DNA from: Hymenobacter monticola | GTDB taxonomy: Bacteria; Bacteroidota; Bacteroidia; Cytophagales; Hymenobacteraceae | Length of the DNA: 64,000 nt | NCBI RefSeq assembly: GCF_022811645.1 | Contig: NZ_CP094537.1 | Span: forward strand, 35,925-99,924 | Direction: 5' to 3' | Part shown: one piece after another, positions 53,416 to 62,220 of the stretch | Layout: each line of letters begins with the position of its first letter | Position numbering within the stretch: the first letter of the stretch is position 1 | Position numbers and translations under genes: made by a program | Notes under the pieces: model-generated | The model's database searches: none | What the model saw: only the letters and a program-made list of their open reading frames with translations | Told to the model about the DNA's origin: nothing

Positions 53416-54411
53416 ATGTTAACGCTTGTCAATGACCCGAAACAGGTAAAAAAGTTATATGCGGAATTTCGGCTGCTACTGGACAGTAAAACCTTCTTCC
53501 CCGTCCCTCTCCCGGATTTTAACATTGGCCACCGGGGCGGTACTGCGGCTACAGATGCTGACTACTCACCCAAGCTAGACGTCTGGACGAGTCCGGGGAA
53601 CCTGCATTGGAATGCATTCGGTGTCGGTAAGAACCCATCGATGGTCGTTCAAATCAACTTCCAGGATTACGACCACAAGCCCCGTCGTGTAGGAGCGGCC
53701 TTTGCCTTAGATGCGGACAACAACCCGGTTGTTATCCACCGTGGCCACATTGGAGGGGGCAAAATAGGCGTCGGGCTTACCCTTATGCTCAACGAATGCC
53801 GTTCCGAGCACGTTTGGTTACGCGAAGAGGACGACCAGGAAACGGAGTGTTTTGTTGTCGGCCAACTGCGCTCCAAGTTCTTTTCCCAACAACTAGCCAA
53901 CTTCGTCTGGGAGGTAAGCCGGGTAAAAAACCTGGGCGACATCTCTGGACTAAGTGGCATCGCAGCGTCGCTGCTGTCCAGTGACAAGAAAGGGTTCACC
54001 AACGAAAAATCCGGTGCGGCCATTCGCACGAAGGTTGGGCAAACAGAGTTTACGCATGGTTTAGTGGTCAATGAACTGGCCAAGCGCTTACGCATACCCG
54101 CAACAAATAAGGGCTGGAGTGTGCGTAACGACCGCCATCGTGACCTGATGCTCACCGAAGGCGACGAGCTGCGGGTGTTATTTGAAGTAAAAACCGGCGT
54201 TACCACTCAAAGCATCTGTACCGGATTGGGTCAGCTGCTACTCTACAGTGCTACCAGTACATCTGCCGGCCTAGTGCTGGTCTTACCGGAGAAGCTGCCT
54301 ACTGACGTTGCCGAACAGTTAAGACGGTGGAATGTACAAATCCTCTATTACAGCTGGGTGGATACTACTCCCCGATTTCGCGACCTTAGCAAACTATTGG
54401 CACGGCTATAG
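53416..54411 (+). CDS. PD-(D/E)XK-like nuclease candidate
   Basis: A 331-residue protein of two parts. The N-terminal part (1-150) has HRGGTAATDADYSPKLDVW and GAAFALDADNNPVV stretches and is not recognised. The C-terminal part (about 205-331) has DLMLTEGDELRVLFEVKTG followed by GLGQLLLYS, the order D...E.K...Q of a PD-(D/E)XK nuclease active site. Two more genes follow closely. Possible defence effector; no homology search was possible. Confidence 0.6.
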   Translation: MLTLVNDPKQVKKLYAEFRLLLDSKTFFPVPLPDFNIGHRGGTAATDADYSPKLDVWTSPGNLHWNAFGVGKNPSMVVQINFQDYDHKPRRVGAAFALDADNNPVVIHRGHIGGGKIGVGLTLMLNECRSEHVWLREEDDQETECFVVGQLRSKFFSQQLANFVWEVSRVKNLGDISGLSGIAASLLSSDKKGFTNEKSGAAIRTKVGQTEFTHGLVVNELAKRLRIPATNKGWSVRNDRHRDLMLTEGDELRVLFEVKTGVTTQSICTGLGQLLLYSATSTSAGLVLVLPEKLPTDVAEQLRRWNVQILYYSWVDTTPRFRDLSKLLARL

Positions 54412-54437
54412 AATTGAAGCAAACCAATGAGTGGCTT

Positions 54438-55118
54438 ATGAACGATGAACTATACCGCTTGTATCAAACCAGGCTAACTGACTTTGAGCGTGTTATCCTG
54501 CAATTCAGCGGCACTGACCTGGCTGGCCCCTTGCTCATGTCGCCAAACGCAACTTATGGCGAGCAAGAAAATCCATTGCTGATAGTCGGGCAGGAAACGA
54601 AGGGCTGGGGCTACCTTCAGGGACACGACATAAGAAAGCAAATGGTTGTTTATGAGGAATTTAATTTAGGAGATGGTTATTATTCTTCCCCTTTCTGGAA
54701 TGTCACCCGAAAAGTTGAGCGGGCACTTGGCGCTGTTCCTTACTCGTGTGCTTGGACCAATCTCAGCAAGTTTGATGTGGATGGTGGGCGCTCCTATGGT
54801 GAACAAGAACAGCTAATTGCTACCGTAGATGACCTCTTGGTAGCAGAAGTCAATATCCTTAAACCGAAGGTTTGCCTGTTTTTTACGGGTCCGGATTTCG
54901 ATTCCCGCATCCAACGCATTTTCGCGGGTATAACCTATCAGAGCGTACCCGATTGGCCCATTCGAGAGATGGCACTTCTCAAACATCCTGATTTGCCAGC
55001 CTATACGTTTCGGACTTACCATCCAAACTACTTACGCCGGAGCGGTCTGGAACCGGGCTTCATAGAGTTTATAAGTGGGCTTCCTTTTTCGGCTGATGTT
55101 CCTCCTTCAATTCTATGA
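54438..55118 (+). CDS. Uracil-DNA-glycosylase-fold-like protein
   Basis: A 226-residue protein. The block LLIVGQETKGWG near residue 45 and the late block TYHPNYLRRSG resemble the two ends of the uracil-DNA glycosylase superfamily active site (a first GQ/GE loop and a terminal HPS-like loop). I take the ATG at 54438; a TTG at 54414, 2 bp after the previous stop, is possible. It forms an operon with the nuclease-like gene and the small gene that overlaps its end. Confidence 0.55.
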   Translation: MNDELYRLYQTRLTDFERVILQFSGTDLAGPLLMSPNATYGEQENPLLIVGQETKGWGYLQGHDIRKQMVVYEEFNLGDGYYSSPFWNVTRKVERALGAVPYSCAWTNLSKFDVDGGRSYGEQEQLIATVDDLLVAEVNILKPKVCLFFTGPDFDSRIQRIFAGITYQSVPDWPIREMALLKHPDLPAYTFRTYHPNYLRRSGLEPGFIEFISGLPFSADVPPSIL

Positions 55119-55306
55119 TAGCTACTCCCCTCTTCTCACCTGAATCCTTACTCATTCCCCGGCATCCCGTTGAAAGCTGTCATTTGTCCCAAGTTGAACT
55201 GCTGACGCTCGAAGAGGACGATGATGAACGCGCCCGCGTGGCACAACTCCTGCGCTGGGGCAGTGCGACCCCTGATTCAGGGAAAAAACTAACCCGAACA
55301 AATTAG
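55115..55306 (+). CDS. Small acidic protein
   Basis: A 63-residue protein overlapping the stop of the previous gene by ATGA. Contains LTLEEDDDERARVAQLLRWG, an acidic helix. Possible antitoxin or inhibitor-like partner by size and coupling only. Confidence 0.45.
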   Translation: MIATPLFSPESLLIPRHPVESCHLSQVELLTLEEDDDERARVAQLLRWGSATPDSGKKLTRTN

Positions 55307-55380
55307 CCGTTATATTCTTCTACTTTAGTTCTCATGCTGGCGTTTAGTGGTTGGACCAATGAGTAGTAGCAGCTTCGGCG

Positions 55381-56445
55381 TCAGACCGAAAAGGGCAACT
55401 CATCGGGCAGGAATTTGGATTCGAGGTACTCTTTGGACATCATAGCTCCCAAGAAATCTTTGGCTTTGCTCTCTTCAAAAAGCACCTGGTTACTGCCAGA
55501 TGCTAAGCCTAGTGATTTGCGAACGTAGTCCTTATAATCATCGGCAGCATTCCAAACCGTGGCCAGCACGCAGGCTTGGGCATTGCTTTTCAGCGCTTGG
55601 GCGATTATGTCGTTAATGTGGTCATCGGCGAAGCTGTAACCGATGCATACAATGAGCCGCAAGTCAGTCAGAAAGCAGAGCCGCCGAAACTCATAGATAT
55701 AGAAAAGGTACGGGTCGATGGCGCGCAGCTTGTTGCTCGTTCCAAAAATTAGGACTGGGTCGCGGGACGGGTCTTCTGCCTGCATCAGCTTGTGCGTTTT
55801 GGGGTCGGTGTACCAGTCCAGCGAGCCGTGTAGCTTGTATAAGGTAAAGTTCTTTTCATCGCCTCGCGTGAAGCTATTATAGCTCCACTCACGGGTGTTC
55901 TCATCAAACCCCAGTTCTATGTTGTCCTTGCCCACAACCTTTTCAAAGCAGAGGTCATAGTTTAAGCTAAACACCTTGATGTTGATGCCAATGCCGTTGT
56001 TGCCGAACATCAAGTCCTTGAACCCGCCGTAGTACGCGGCATCCTTATACAAGGAGGGCTTCACCCAGTCGCTGACAAGCTCGTTTGTTATCAAGCGTTT
56101 GAACTCCGTTAGGTGACTAAACTCGGGACCGGCCAAGTCCAACAGGCGGTTGTCCCAAGCCCCTATAAATGGATAAATAAGGTTACGCTCCTTCTTCTCG
56201 ATTTCAGACATCACGATGATGAGCTTTTCGATGTTGAAAGAAGCCTGAAAGTTGCCAAAAATGCCGTCCGCGAATTGAATGGAGCTACGCAGGTAATAGT
56301 ACAGGTCTTTGTACGGCTTCCAAGCGGTGTCTTCGTTCACGAGGCGGTGCACGGCGTTCACCATCTCCGCCGACACGGGTATGCCAGCGTCCCGGCTGCA
56401 GCCAGCTCCCAGCAAAAACAAGACGTTGTCGCGCTCAATGCTCAT
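55381..56445 (-). CDS. SIR2-domain NADase-like effector of the pAgo operon
   Basis: A 354-residue SIR2-family protein. NAD-binding loop LGAGCSRDAGIP (12-23), catalytic-type N and H in FSLNYDLCFEK and LYKLHGSLDW, and IGYSFADDHIN near the C-terminus. In defence systems such proteins destroy NAD+ when an Argonaute senses foreign nucleic acid, killing the cell. It lies 10 bp after the pAgo gene. There is no APAZ domain, so it is not a fused SIR2-APAZ of the short-pAgo type. Confidence 0.85.
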   Translation of the reverse strand: MSIERDNVLFLLGAGCSRDAGIPVSAEMVNAVHRLVNEDTAWKPYKDLYYYLRSSIQFADGIFGNFQASFNIEKLIIVMSEIEKKERNLIYPFIGAWDNRLLDLAGPEFSHLTEFKRLITNELVSDWVKPSLYKDAAYYGGFKDLMFGNNGIGINIKVFSLNYDLCFEKVVGKDNIELGFDENTREWSYNSFTRGDEKNFTLYKLHGSLDWYTDPKTHKLMQAEDPSRDPVLIFGTSNKLRAIDPYLFYIYEFRRLCFLTDLRLIVCIGYSFADDHINDIIAQALKSNAQACVLATVWNAADDYKDYVRKSLGLASGSNQVLFEESKAKDFLGAMMSKEYLESKFLPDELPFSV

Positions 56446-56455
56446 AAATAACGGC

Positions 56456-58354
56456 TTACAGGAACCAGGGAGAATGCAGTGACAGCATATCCTTTCGAAA
56501 ATCCGGGAATTGCTCGAAATGCGTGCAGTAATCCGCGATGATGGAGGAGTAATAAATGGAGATGACTTTCACCTTGGCGTTGAAGCCCCGCCAGTTGGTA
56601 CCGGTCAGGTTGATAGCATCCTGGAGGTAAGGATAAACAGACTCCCGCGAAGTATGAGCCGAGTGCAGGAACTCAATGTGCACCGGGGGGCTAATGCGCT
56701 CATTAAGCACTTCCTTCCCTTGCTGCAAGCCTTCAAACCACACCAGGAATTCATGCGGGTTTAGCTCAACTAAGGTGCTGGCGTAGGGGGTCTTTGTGTT
56801 GTGGTTACTATAGCCAAAGAATTTATTCTTAACATTGATTTTAAGCACCTTGAATTCCATGCTGCGCACTTTCCCAATAGCGGCTTTGATGGAATCAATT
56901 TCTTGGTGCTTGATTTTGAAAGGCAGGTGCAGGGCGCACTTGGTGTAACCAGCAAACTCAGGGCTCCCCAACAAGCTCACCAAGTTGCGCTGCAAGGCAC
57001 TCAGATACGATTCTTCGGAATGGTCATCGGCTAGCACTTCGAGCTTTCGGTAAATCCCGGAAGAATCCAGGCAAACGGAATACGCAAAGAACCGCTCAAT
57101 CTGGCCTTGGTCATTGAATTTGTGGGCACTGCCAATGCCTAAAATCAGGCAGTTGGAAATGCTCGGCTTCACTATCCAGGGAATGCCGCCCAGCTTGGCA
57201 AATAAGGCTAGGCCGATATTGGATGTGGACCACTTCAGCGTACTGTCCACACTAATTTTCTCGTGGCTGAGCACCTGCAAGGGAATTTGCAGCTTGGTCA
57301 GGTGGTACTTGAGGTAGTAGTAGGTTTCCGAAACGCCCGGCTCGTCGGCGTGGTTGTTTTCTTCTACGAAGATGGTTATCAGGTGCTCGTTTGGGCGTTC
57401 GGTCTGCAGCTGTCGTACTTGCTCTACAGCGCCAGCTAAGTGCGGCTCGCTGGTGTCAAGAAGCGGTATTTGCACGATGTTATTCTTGCCAATATCCACT
57501 TGAAACATTTCGTGCATGCCCTTGAAAGTATCTGGGTTGCGCTTGCCGGTAAGGCTTAAAAACAGCTTGTTGGCGAAGGCTCGGTACCGCTCTTCGAGAA
57601 TGAAGACAAACGTGCAATCCGACGGACCTTGCCGGTACGGACCGTAGCGACGGATACCGCTAAATTGATTGTAATCGTAATTGTCGTTTTTGAAGATGTA
57701 TTGTTTTTTGGCCAGCGTCGTCGCTGTAACGGTGGAAAATGCTTCGACCAGCGATAACTGCAGGTCCTGCCAAGCCAGCGGACCGAGCTGGGGCAAGAGC
57801 CGACTGAGCTGCGCGGTCACGTAGTTGTACTTGTCGCCGTAAAAATTTTTGTTTACACCACCGTTACGACTGTTGCTAAAACTCAATTGTAGCGTTTCTG
57901 CATCGCCCTTTGGATAGCTCTTATTTGCTCGGAAGCGCACATCCACTAAGAAGCCGAATTGCCGCTTGCTCTCCAAGTAGTAGGGCTCTAGCACGAGGGC
58001 CCGCTTGCCCTTGGTGAAGCTTTCGGTGTATAGGTCAATAGAATTATGAAACCCCCGTAGCTTGGTGGAATGGTCGATACCAGCGGCCTCCGCTCGCTGC
58101 TGCACCATGAGCGTGAGCACCCGGCACGTTAGATTGCGGTTGGCGCGGGCTGGACATTCATAGGCAACAAAACCCGGTACAGGCTCAAAAGCCACGTAAT
58201 AGCGCTTGAATTCATCGTCGCCCGGCTCTTCAGGTAAGGGGTATATCCACAAGCTGTCCTCCGTCTTCGGCGCGCCGTCATAGAGTTTTCGATACACCGT
58301 AAATGCAAACGGCTGCTCCCGAATAGCTAGAAAACTTAGTAGAATGTCGGTCAT
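56456..58354 (-). CDS. Prokaryotic Argonaute, catalytically inactive long-B-like
   Basis: A 632-residue Argonaute. The N-terminal half (1-235) looks like N-L1-L2 without a clear PAZ domain. A GIRRYGPYR junction (233-241) leads into the MID domain (about 325-395; LKYHLTKLQIPLQVLS at 348-363). PIWI begins near 400, and its first catalytic position reads LGIGS (405-409), so Gly408 replaces the Asp of GID. The enzyme should bind but not cut. The final NW.GFNAK...IYYSSIIADY matches the Argonaute C-terminus. Next to a SIR2 gene, so probably a sensor. Confidence 0.85.
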   Translation of the reverse strand: MTDILLSFLAIREQPFAFTVYRKLYDGAPKTEDSLWIYPLPEEPGDDEFKRYYVAFEPVPGFVAYECPARANRNLTCRVLTLMVQQRAEAAGIDHSTKLRGFHNSIDLYTESFTKGKRALVLEPYYLESKRQFGFLVDVRFRANKSYPKGDAETLQLSFSNSRNGGVNKNFYGDKYNYVTAQLSRLLPQLGPLAWQDLQLSLVEAFSTVTATTLAKKQYIFKNDNYDYNQFSGIRRYGPYRQGPSDCTFVFILEERYRAFANKLFLSLTGKRNPDTFKGMHEMFQVDIGKNNIVQIPLLDTSEPHLAGAVEQVRQLQTERPNEHLITIFVEENNHADEPGVSETYYYLKYHLTKLQIPLQVLSHEKISVDSTLKWSTSNIGLALFAKLGGIPWIVKPSISNCLILGIGSAHKFNDQGQIERFFAYSVCLDSSGIYRKLEVLADDHSEESYLSALQRNLVSLLGSPEFAGYTKCALHLPFKIKHQEIDSIKAAIGKVRSMEFKVLKINVKNKFFGYSNHNTKTPYASTLVELNPHEFLVWFEGLQQGKEVLNERISPPVHIEFLHSAHTSRESVYPYLQDAINLTGTNWRGFNAKVKVISIYYSSIIADYCTHFEQFPDFRKDMLSLHSPWFL

Positions 58355-58421
58355 AAACGGAACGGCGATAAAGTGACCACCAAGAATGTCCTGGCAGCAG
58401 GCAACGAATGAGAATAGCTGC

Positions 58422-58790
58422 TCAGGCCTCTTTATAAGGCTGCGTGATGTCGAGGCCCCGCTTGACTAACGGAATAAGGTCAGCGGAACCGTAGCTACGC
58501 TCAATGGAAAGTTGCAACCCTTCCAATTGAGCCGCTTCATCGGAGGTGAGCTTACGGCCCCTTCTAGGTTTCAAAAAAGCCTGGATGGCTTTGGTAAGAT
58601 GGCCTTTCACGGCAGCTAGCTGCTTTTCAGCAGTCCCCAAACCCCGTAGTTTTAACTGGCCGGATTCGGTGTTCTGAAGGTTGCGAAAAAAATCGCACGA
58701 AGCACCTTTTTGGTTACGCTCACAGCCGTGGGCACGCCGGATGAAGGCTTCGTAGCTCATGGGGGAAATGTGGTCTTCCATTGTAGTCAA
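58422..58790 (-). CDS. Unknown 122-aa protein between the R-M and pAgo genes
   Basis: A 122-residue helical, basic protein (FLKPRRGRKLTSDEAAQLEGLQLS, LIPLVKRGLDIT). It contains two Cys (HGCERNQKGASCDFF). Family not recognised. Separated from the type IIL-like gene by 14 bp and from pAgo by 67 bp on the same strand, so it is co-transcribed. Could belong to either system or link the two. Confidence 0.62.
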   Translation of the reverse strand: MTTMEDHISPMSYEAFIRRAHGCERNQKGASCDFFRNLQNTESGQLKLRGLGTAEKQLAAVKGHLTKAIQAFLKPRRGRKLTSDEAAQLEGLQLSIERSYGSADLIPLVKRGLDITQPYKEA

Positions 58791-58804
58791 GCGAAAGGGT
58801 TGAT

Positions 58805-61800
58805 TTAAGCAGCGTATGTGTCTTCCGGCTCCAGGTGGCGCACCAGTGACATCATGGCCAGCGTATCGAGCAGCGGCTTCACCTTGTCGGCCTTCGTGCG
58901 CCGGAACCGGGCCGCTACCTGGGCGCTGCTCAGAGCCTCGCCAGCAGCCTGGTGGACGATTGCGCGCACGGCTAACATTTGCTGAGCTAGCTCAGCTGGC
59001 CACGGCTGGGCCGTGGCGCCAACGGCTGCCGTCGTGGTGGTCGCGGTCGCCGGTAGCGCCAAAGCTGCCTGCTGGCCGGGAGCCTGGTACTCGGGGCGCA
59101 GGTAGCGCACAGTACCCCCCGCTTCCTCGGCAGCGCGTTGGTGATTGAGTTGAGCCAGGCGGGCCAGCTGCTCGGCCTCGGTTAAGTTAGAAGGCCAGCC
59201 GTAGGCTGCAGCTACCGCTTGGTCAAGCTGCTGGTGCAAGCTCAATACAACACCAGCCAGGCCGTTATCCTTGATAACTTGCTCATCGGGTGTAAGCAGC
59301 TGTCCACTGCGTAATTTTTCGACTACGTTATACAAGTCGGTTATTTTAAGACTGGGGTGCTGGGCCTGCTGGCGCTTGCGATGCGCGTCCAGTTGCTCGG
59401 CTAACAGCCGTATTTTTCCCTTTTGCTCATCCGTTGCTGCTGGAAAAGGGAAAGGGTCAAAGCATGTCACCTTGCTATAAACGGGGCGGTCCTCCAACCG
59501 TCCACCAGTTGCTAATGACCAAGCAACGTGAACACCACTCGACAATACTCCAAGATGGTAAGCATCATTGGACGCTATCACAAATAGCTTACAGTCAGGC
59601 ACTGTTCCCTTATCCAAGAACGTAAAGACCCTGTGTTTCGCGGTTTCATTGGTGGCAATGAAACGTGGCAGGCCATCTACTGCCCGACGCATCGCAGGTT
59701 GATTTTCAAAAAATAACCACCAACGCTCACGCCGGCTTTTTCGCGGATTAGGGTCACGCTCTGGCTTTACCAGCTCCCAAACTCGTTGATAAACTGCCGG
59801 GTAGCGTTCCAGGACTTCATCGACCGTTAGGCCAAACAGGTCTATTACAAGTAAACCACGACTTTGCTGAAGTATGTCGCGCCCATTGAGGTAAGGACGA
59901 ATGTAGTTTTCCAACCCGGTTACCTTACCTAACCCTAGTCCTTCGGCTTCGGCGGGCGTAACCTGGAACCCTTCGCCTCCCAGCTTCACTCCCTGATTAC
60001 AAAGGCCGGCGTTAGCTCGTAGCGCAACCGTTCCTACGACGTTCGTATCAACGGTCAAATCAGCATGGATAACGCCGACCTGCTCGGTAAACTCTATTTC
60101 GTAAGCATCTCCTTCGACTAAGGTTTCATTTGTCACTTTGAGTAGCGCCCCTGGTAGTACTCCTCGTTCGCCAACAGTGAAGGCCACTCGCACGGCTGCC
60201 CCATCCGCTGCAGTTACCCAGGCATGGTCTGGAATAGCGTAAATAAGGGAGAGTGGCTGGGCTGTATCTGTTAGAAACTCCTGCACTAAACGCCGATTGA
60301 GCGCCTGTGTAATGGAGTTAGTGGTAATCAAGCCAAATCGCTCTATCTGGCCTTTAACCACAAGCTGCGCGGCGCGATACCACCAATACATCACTAAATC
60401 AGCGGAGTTCGGCACTTGGCCATCATAAGCTTTGCGAAGTGCTTTCACATAGTCATCGCCTAATGCGCGCTTCATAACATTGCTGCCTACGAATGGCGGA
60501 TTACCCACAATAAAATCAGCCGCTGGCCACTCGGCCGGCCACGTCTTGCTATAATCGGCATTGTGGCCCAACACAGCATCCTGCTGCGTGATATTCTGGT
60601 AGTTGTCAAGCAGTGGCTCTGCTAACTGCGTCAGACCATGGGTGCGCAAATGCCACTGCAAATACCCAATACGCAACACCACGTCGGCAATGGCGGCAGC
60701 TCGTGGATTCAACTCCATCCCCAGCAGCTGCCGGGGACTTACTGTCGTTCCGTCGCCCAGTTCCAAGCGGCCGGAACCGCCAAGCTGTGCCAGTGTCGTC
60801 AATACCTCACCCTCCAACCGTTTCAGGTGTTCTAAGGTCACATACAAGAAGTTGCCCGAACCACAAGCTGGGTCCAAAATCTTCACCGATGTGAGCCGGC
60901 GCAGGAATTTCAGTATTTCCTCACGGGCTGCGTCCACGGCTTTCTTGCCCTTGCCCTCGTCCAGCCGGGTAGCGCTGGCCGCCTGTGTAGCAGCCCACTC
61001 GCGCCGTAGCGGCTCAATGACTGTGGGTAGTACCAAGCGCTCAACGTAGCGCCGGGGGGTGTAGTGCGCGCCCAAGCTGTGGCGCTCGGTCGGGTCCAGC
61101 GCCCTCTCTAGCAAAGTGCCAAAAATAGCCGGCTCGACTTCCGTCCAGTTAGCGGCGGCGGCAAGCTCCAGTAGTTTTATTTGGTCTGCATTTAGGGGCA
61201 ACGCCTTCGCTTCGTGGAAGAGCTGCCCGTTGAAACGACGTAGCTTCTTGCGCAGCTCGGGCGAAAAACCACCCTTATCCATCACGGCCCACAAACCCTC
61301 CAAAGCGTCGGGCAGGTAGCCCCGGGATTCCTCTGATTCTGCATAGGTGGCCAGCAGGCCCTTGAATGAATCTGCAGGAATTAACTCTACGTCCTCGGCA
61401 AACATGGTAAAAAGGCAGCGCATGAGAAACTGCGCAACCAAGTCGGACGAGTGGCCCGCCTTTTCAAGCTGGGTGCTCAGGCCCGCCAGGTAGCCGGCGA
61501 GCTGGCGCGTAACCAGGGCGGCGCGGCGGCTGGGGTCGAGCTGCTGCGGGTCGGTAAAGAGCTGGTGCAGCTGCGCCCGCAACTCCGGCTTGGCCAGCGC
61601 CGGCAGAAAGAAACGGTAGTGCCCCGAATCGGGAAAGGGCACGTAGTTGTCGCCTACGCCGGCAAAGTTGCTATACACGTCAAAACAGTGGCCAACGTCA
61701 ACTACGACAATAAACGGGGGCCGGGGCTCGCTTGCCGGCAGCGCCCGCACGTAGCGTAGTGCCTGCTCGTAAGCGGCTTTCATCATTTGCTCCCATTTGG

Positions 61801-62146
61801 CGGTCCCGCGCACGGCGTGGCCTTTGCGGCGCTTCGCGGGCGGCAAGCCTAACTGCGCCAGCTCTGCGGCGGCCTGCTCGTCAGGACTGTTAGTGCCCTG
61901 CTTAGTTTCCAAGACGAAACAGCCCCGCTTGTACAAGTCAATTCGCCCGGTGGTCTGCTTACCGCCTCCCTCGTTAAAAGTTACAGCCCGCTCAAAGACA
62001 TAAGCGTCTTGCGCGGGGTCATCCGTTGTACCATCTGGTCGCGGGACACCGAGTAAATCACACAGTTCTTGTAGAAACGGCGCATAGTTAGCGCGTTCGG
62101 CTCCGCCTGATTTTAGCCAGCGGTTTTCAAAGTCGAGGTATTGCAC
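58805..62146 (-). CDS. Single-polypeptide R-M enzyme, type IIL/MmeI-like
   Basis: A 1113-residue protein joining nuclease, methyltransferase and specificity parts. The N-terminal PD-(D/E)XK nuclease has D70, E80 and K82 (RIDLY...VLETKQG). A helical spacer follows. The adenine methyltransferase has motif I DPACGSGNF (425-433) and motif IV NPPF (549-552). A target-recognition region covers about 680-960, and a C-terminal winged-helix-like end closes it. First gene of the operon also holding the small protein, pAgo and SIR2. The promoter may be very near the start; a TATTTTG-like stretch lies within about 20 bp. Confidence 0.88.
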   Translation of the reverse strand: MQYLDFENRWLKSGGAERANYAPFLQELCDLLGVPRPDGTTDDPAQDAYVFERAVTFNEGGGKQTTGRIDLYKRGCFVLETKQGTNSPDEQAAAELAQLGLPPAKRRKGHAVRGTAKWEQMMKAAYEQALRYVRALPASEPRPPFIVVVDVGHCFDVYSNFAGVGDNYVPFPDSGHYRFFLPALAKPELRAQLHQLFTDPQQLDPSRRAALVTRQLAGYLAGLSTQLEKAGHSSDLVAQFLMRCLFTMFAEDVELIPADSFKGLLATYAESEESRGYLPDALEGLWAVMDKGGFSPELRKKLRRFNGQLFHEAKALPLNADQIKLLELAAAANWTEVEPAIFGTLLERALDPTERHSLGAHYTPRRYVERLVLPTVIEPLRREWAATQAASATRLDEGKGKKAVDAAREEILKFLRRLTSVKILDPACGSGNFLYVTLEHLKRLEGEVLTTLAQLGGSGRLELGDGTTVSPRQLLGMELNPRAAAIADVVLRIGYLQWHLRTHGLTQLAEPLLDNYQNITQQDAVLGHNADYSKTWPAEWPAADFIVGNPPFVGSNVMKRALGDDYVKALRKAYDGQVPNSADLVMYWWYRAAQLVVKGQIERFGLITTNSITQALNRRLVQEFLTDTAQPLSLIYAIPDHAWVTAADGAAVRVAFTVGERGVLPGALLKVTNETLVEGDAYEIEFTEQVGVIHADLTVDTNVVGTVALRANAGLCNQGVKLGGEGFQVTPAEAEGLGLGKVTGLENYIRPYLNGRDILQQSRGLLVIDLFGLTVDEVLERYPAVYQRVWELVKPERDPNPRKSRRERWWLFFENQPAMRRAVDGLPRFIATNETAKHRVFTFLDKGTVPDCKLFVIASNDAYHLGVLSSGVHVAWSLATGGRLEDRPVYSKVTCFDPFPFPAATDEQKGKIRLLAEQLDAHRKRQQAQHPSLKITDLYNVVEKLRSGQLLTPDEQVIKDNGLAGVVLSLHQQLDQAVAAAYGWPSNLTEAEQLARLAQLNHQRAAEEAGGTVRYLRPEYQAPGQQAALALPATATTTTAAVGATAQPWPAELAQQMLAVRAIVHQAAGEALSSAQVAARFRRTKADKVKPLLDTLAMMSLVRHLEPEDTYAA

Positions 62147-62220
62147 GGTGCAAAATACACCCTTCTAAGCTTGAACAGAGGCCAAACCCTTCGCTAGGCA
62201 AAATTATATTCCCAAGCGAG

